Position numbers and translations under genes: made by a program
NCBI RefSeq assembly: GCF_008831285.2
Contig: NC_045148.1
Span: 4,586,001 to 4,650,000 of the forward strand
Length of the DNA stretch: 64,000 bases
Source: Nymphaea colorata
Lineage: Eukaryota > Streptophyta > Magnoliopsida > Nymphaeales > Nymphaeaceae
Direction: 5' to 3'
Notes under the pieces: generated by a model
The model's input: only the letters and a program-made list of their open reading frames with translations
Database searches by the model: none
What the model was told of the DNA's origin: nothing
In this document: in pieces, positions 59,972 through 64,000 of the stretch
Layout: each line of letters starts with the position of its first letter
Numbering within the stretch: position 1 is the first letter of the stretch

Positions 59972-61286
59972 TAGGGCTGCACAACGTGTCGAGCCAACTC
60001 AGGCTCGACTCGAACTCGCTCGAAAAAACTCAAATCGAGCTCGACTCATTTATAAACGAGCCAAGCTCGAGTTTAAACTTATACTCGAAACATTAAACGA
60101 GTTGAGTTCGAGTTGTAAGAACTCAACTCGTTTATGCTCGACTCGGCTCGATTACTGAAAATCTTTTCTCTTAATTATATGAACCGGTTCACCAAGTCAC
60201 CAAAACCGATTTACCAATTTAGGTTAAACTTTTTTGTTTATTATGTTTTCATTTTTAACATTTTCGTTTCGACTTCTCCCTGTCTCTCTCATTAATACCG
60301 TGGCGGGAAGAGAGAAAGACATAGGGGAAGGGTTTTTTCCTCATCACTGCGTTCTCCCTGCAATTGTGCTGCCCGGAGCTGCTGGCCATCTACCGCCTGA
60401 ATTCCCTCTTCTCTAACGAGGTTCCTTCTCTCCACCTCCCTCTCAATGTTTGTTGCGTCTCGAGAACAGAGGCTGGAGTGCAGCCCCTAGCGCCACCACC
60501 TTCACAGCCATTAACCTCCTCCCTCCTCTCTCTATTGCGTCTAGAGAAGACGGACGTCACAGCCCTTAACCTCCTCTTCTCTCTCTATCGCGTATGGAGA
60601 AGAGGGGGCGTCGCAGCCCCTGATCATCTCCCCCCCCTCCCTACTGCGCCTGGAGCATGGCCGCACCAACTCATCGCCGCTCTCTCTCCTCTCTACCACC
60701 CAGCCAGCGGCACAAAGGAAAAAAAGAAAGGGGCAAAACCCCTCTTTCCTTCTTCTTTGCCCTTCTGCTCTCACTCTCTCTCACTCTCTCTCTCTCTCTC
60801 TCTCTCTCACAGACTCCATCTCCACTGTGTGCTGAGTTACCTTCGTGAAACCCTAGCCCGCATTTTTACTTGGTTGTTGTTCAGTCGTTCACTTGTGATT
60901 GTTGCCCTAGGACTTCCATTTTCTTTTCATGCTTTTAGGGCTTCCTCGCCGAGGATGGCGTTGGGGTTAGCCTAATAGTTGCACAAGTGGAAGCGGGTGG
61001 GTCAGGTTGAAGGTTTCTGCGCGCAGTTGCCGGAGGGAAGATGGCGTCGGCCGTGGAGAAGGATCTGGAGGAACAACTCGTCGAAGCTGGGAATAAACTC
61101 CGGAAGCCACCAGCTGAGCTCGACGAGCTTCATTGCCTCTTGAGGTTGGTTCCTTCTATTCTAAACGAGTTAATCGAGTTAAGGGAGTCGAGTTCGAGGT
61201 CGACTCTGTACAATCGAGTCGAGCTTGTGTCAGGGACCTCGACTCAAGTTCGAGCTCGAGCTCAGCTCAGCTCGTATGCAGCCCTA
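59972..61286. mobile_element. inner hAT-like element carrying gene-derived DNA (Pack-type)
   Basis: A 1315-bp element with inverted ends TAGGGCTGCA and TGCAGCCCTA and a perfect 8-bp target duplication GCCGGGCC (59964-59971 and 61287-61294). Its outer 150-200 bases on each side are made of CTCGACTCG/ACTCGAGTT words and match the 367-bp element at 29650-30016. The centre, roughly 60200-61150, is absent from that relative. It contains CT-rich leader-like DNA plus a coding start resembling PDS5. The element encodes no transposase. Confidence 0.85.
61041..61144 (+). pseudogene. captured first exon of a PDS5-like cohesin cofactor
   Basis: PDS5 proteins bind cohesin and regulate sister-chromatid cohesion in the nucleus. 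From ATG 61041 the frame reads 'MASAVEKDLEEQLVEAGNKL' and then 'PPAELDELHCLL'. This closely follows the N-terminus of plant PDS5 proteins ('...ELEEQLMEAGNRL..PPSS.DELL.LL'). It ends at a possible splice donor (TTGAG then GTTGGT, 61145), after which the transposon's CTCGAG-rich arm begins. Upstream 60240-61040 has a CT microsatellite, 'CGTGAAACCCTAGCCCG' and GC-rich DNA like a plant 5' UTR or promoter. Only about 35 of more than 800 expected residues exist, so it is a fragment. Confidence 0.6.
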
Positions 61287-61463
61287 GCCGGGCCGGGTCA
61301 TCCCGGCCCGAAAAAAATGCCCAACTGCAAGCCCGAAGAAGCTATCAGGCCAGCCCGAGACTCGGCCCGTTGCTAACCGGGCCGGATCGGGCTTCCACAT
61401 TATCGGGCCTCAGGCTTTATTGTTTGCCTGAGGCCCGACCCGACCCAATACCCAAGCTTACTT

Positions 61464-61904
61464 TTTAGTTACATCTTTTGAAATTTGAATATCTACCTAA
61501 CATCCTCCTTCACCTTCGTTAGCGGTGGCTACCGTTTCAATGCCACCTTTATCATCGTGATCTTGTTGTGATCTAGCTTTATCTCTTTCCTTATTTAATG
61601 GGGCAGAATTAGCGTTGACCATATCTTTGCAAGGATCTGCTTATCAATGATATCATTCTTGTTCCCCAACATTTTTATGTGTGATCCATGTGTATGCAAT
61701 AGTAATGCATATATAGATATATGTTTTTGAGTTGCCATCTTTTTGACTTTATGAATGGTTCGTTATAATATGCATGACATTACACGTGTCTCTCAACACG
61801 CTACCACCATCAAACGTTTGAAAATAATTCCAGGAAAAGCTTTCCATCCCCTTCAAACATAAAAGAAGTAGTCATGCTGAAAAAGATTTCATATCCAAGC
61901 TCAA
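61464..61904. other. spacer, no gene seen
   Basis: AT-rich, with no recognised domain, RNA gene or repeat boundary. Confidence 0.5.
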
Positions 61905-62291
61905 CTTAGTAAAATTTTCTCAAACAATCAAACACCCTCTTGGTGTTAAACTAGCCCTCTCATAATGGTTAGAGGCTTGGACGCACACATAATATTCGAA
62001 TCCGCACACTAGTTGAGGGATGAATACAAGATTGAAGCAAGGTTAGTTATTCAGGGTTGAAAAATGGTCGAGAAACATAATTTAAAGAGAAGACAGTGCA
62101 GAGTTTTGCTTAGTAAAATTTTCTCAAACAATCAAACACCCTCTTGGTGTTAAACTAGCCCTCTCATAATGGTTAGAGGCTTGGACGCACACATAATATT
62201 CGAATCCGCACACTAGTTGAGGGATGAATACAAGATTGAAGCAAGGTTAGTTATTCAGGGTTGAAAAATGGTCGAAAAACATAATTTAAAG
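61905..62291. repeat. 204-bp tandem duplication
   Basis: Unit 1 is 61905-62108; unit 2 starts at 62109 and runs to about 62291. The copies share about 183 bases almost without difference (one clear change, GAGAAACAT against GAAAAACAT). In unit 1 these are followed by a 21-base linker that is not repeated after unit 2. The near identity implies a recent event or an assembly artefact. Confidence 0.9.
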
Positions 62292-62754
62292 GTTAGTTCC
62301 TTCAAACACGTTTTGTATGATCTATGGATATAATGGTGATTTAATAAATTCTGTACTTAGATTAGACAAAATCAGATCCATATATCCATTCATTCATGAA
62401 AATTTTGTTTCAAGTTTTCTTTTTTAAACATCTTTATCAATGAGTGTTTACAAGCACTTGGAATGTCACTAAGAAATTACCGGTTTAACGAGAAAAGTAC
62501 TTGAAATTGGGAAGCATATTTGAATGATGGATAGATCATTAAAAGGCTAGCGTCCAAGAGATGGAGTGCTGGAAATTCTGAAACACAGCAAATAATGAAG
62601 ATGAATTTCAATGATTTCTAATTTAACAAAATCAGACGAAAATTCGTGTAATATAATTGCACCTTGTTTTTCGATATTTTGTAAAAAGTGATCCTTTATG
62701 TAAGCCTGTTATGGAGTTTTTTCACATACTGAATTTTCCAAAACACTTTGAAAG

Positions 62755-62816
62755 TAGGGATGTCAATATATCCGATTTGAATAAGGAAAAATTTAATTCA
62801 AATCCAGACATCCCTG
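62755..62816. mobile_element. 62-bp micro-MITE of the 30606 hAT-like family
   Basis: Starts TAGGGATGTCAATATATCCG, the same left end as 30606-31027, and ends AGACATCCCTG. It is flanked by a perfect 8-bp duplication TTTGAAAG (62747-62754 and 62817-62824). Nearly all of the 422-bp interior is missing. It has either inserted as a 62-bp unit or lost its centre after insertion. Confidence 0.88.
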
Positions 62817-62824
62817 TTTGAAAG

Positions 62825-64000
62825 CTCCAGCTTCCGTCTAACTTTAATAATGCTTCTACCACAGATTTACAACCTGCGTAACGAAACCTGTTATTTCTGG
62901 CCTAAGTTTTCAAGTTTGAGCATGAAGATCGGATCTTCGCTAAAAGTTGCAGGCAGTTACGCAGGCGTGGCACATGAACGCCAGCAACCAACGAAAACTC
63001 TATTTGGAAGATATATCACGACCTTAATTGAACATGATCTGTCAAATAGGTGGTACAACTTAAGTCCTAAGCAGACGATTCCAAGAATCAGGAATTGAGT
63101 ACAAATATTTCAGTTAAACTCTTCAGAACAATAATTATTCAAGAAAAAAACATTTAAAAGGTATAATACGGAAATCAGAGAGAAGGTGACAGTGTTCCTC
63201 TCGTGCTTCCGTTGGGAATTCCACAACCCTTAACTGGCAGCCGCTAATTTCAGGAACTGATCATTTCCACCCCACCATGTCCGTAAACTTCTCCCCAATT
63301 CCCAAACAATGAGATAGACAATTAGCTATAGATGCCAAGTTCCAGAGACAAAACACATATATGGTTTCCCATCTTAAATCTTCGTTTAAACTTCACATGA
63401 ACCACATCTCAAATTTTCTCCCTACCCCAGACAAAAATGAGATAGACACATCCACTGGTGTACGCTACAGGCTATAGTGCCGACGAAACAAAAATTAGAG
63501 TCCTAGATTTGAAATCCGTCTGCATAATTGACCATCAATTTATAATTGCTAGTTCTTACTAAGTACAATCTTGTCAGGAACTCTAGAAGCTGTTCTGACT
63601 CAACGTGGCATTCTAAACATCTCGTGCGTGGTTGATTTATTAGGTTAGATTCTTGAATCGTCCTTTAAAACAAGAAAATGGAGTCAACGAATTAACATGT
63701 TTTCATAGCTATTCATTCAGGAAGAAAAAGTCAGACGCCAGGATCTTAGTATGTTAATATCAATTCTCACACAATGAGTCATATAAATCACATCCACTGG
63801 ATCAAATGTACCAAAAAATCCAAAAAATTAAGTAAAGCAAAACAAAGAAAAGGTCTTTATATAAGACTGCCAACACAAAGTTTGCATTTCTCTGTAAAGA
63901 GATCCTCAATGGTATTCAGCAGAAAAGATTTCCCCAAAACTAGATCTCTACATAGACTTCATTCACAATACGTGCTTTTCCTTGAAACACTAACCTGAAT
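62825..64000. other. end of window, no gene recognised
   Basis: The open frame 62850-63098 (+), 82 residues, has mixed composition and could be an exon. It matches no family I know and has no convincing splice sites. Bases 63180-63300 are slightly GC-richer than their surroundings. A gene beyond the right edge could extend in here, but I cannot support one. Confidence 0.35.

Larger units (their letters stand above)
59950..61463. mobile_element. outer hAT-like MITE, interrupted by a second element
   Basis: The left part, 59950-59971, is TAGGGTTGGGCATTGGGCCG and onwards. The right part, 61287-61463, ends with CGACCCGACCCAATACCC then AAGCTTA. About 18 of 24 terminal positions are complementary. 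Flanks ACTTTTAG and CTTTTTAG could be a worn 8-bp duplication. Without its insert the element would be about 190-200 bp, rich in GGCCCGG words like the MITE at 44028-44241. Confidence 0.6.

Noticed and set aside
60364-60975. 203-codon + strand frame
   Set aside because: It runs through CT-rich leader-like DNA and a CT microsatellite upstream of the PDS5-like ATG. Composition explains it and no domain is present.

Overview
The window is nuclear DNA of a flowering plant, rich in transposons and other repeats. Two interrupted protein genes have canonical GT/AG introns. The DNA is AT-rich, with long TA, CT/GA and T tracts. It holds remnants of LTR, LINE and CACTA elements, many miniature transposons, and pieces of chloroplast DNA. 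I cannot name the species. Long repeat-filled introns next to very short ones give no firm lineage.

Real genes, both on the + strand: (1) a Bet1-type Qc-SNARE (BET11-like), exons 26147-28169. Its tiny first coding exon lies upstream and is not securely placed. (2) A thylakoid-lumen FKBP13-type immunophilin, 40935-50448, five exons and 218 residues. It has a visible chloroplast/Tat transit region and both redox disulfide cysteine pairs. Its last exon lies 5.35 kb beyond exon 4.

Layout. 1-790: perfect palindromes, a 63-bp minisatellite and a GA-rich tract. 0.8-5 kb: AT-rich spacer with a Tourist-like and a hAT-like MITE. 5.2-7.2 kb: three successive degenerate or tandem repeat arrays. 10.7-12.8 kb: decayed CACTA transposon. 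12868-13324: complete TRIM retroelement. 13.9-19.4 kb: three copies of one repeat, two forming a large inverted repeat. 20-28.2 kb: BET11-like locus. 29.6-31.0 kb: two hAT MITEs. 31.3-33.5 kb: 120-bp tandem repeat and LINE reverse-transcriptase remnant. 36.8-38.2 kb: old MITE, Ty3/gypsy RT fragment and unidentified minus-strand ORFs. 39.8-40.4 kb: chimeric plastid insertion (ndhE + 5' rrn16). 40.9-50.4 kb: FKBP13-like gene. 54.8-56.3 kb: Ty1/copia remnant split by a plastid trnD insertion. 56.35-59.9 kb: block with inverted ends. 59.95-61.46 kb: nested hAT-type elements, the inner one carrying what looks like the 5' end of a PDS5 cohesin gene. 61.9-64 kb: a 204-bp tandem duplication and a 62-bp micro-MITE.

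The strongest unusual signals are the gene-carrying hAT-like element, which has a perfect 8-bp target duplication and a cargo-free relative 30 kb away; the plastid fragment inside a copia element; the minimal TRIM; the inverted duplication; and the palindromic start. There are no operons. The two genes are independent: one acts in ER-Golgi vesicle fusion, the other in the thylakoid lumen.
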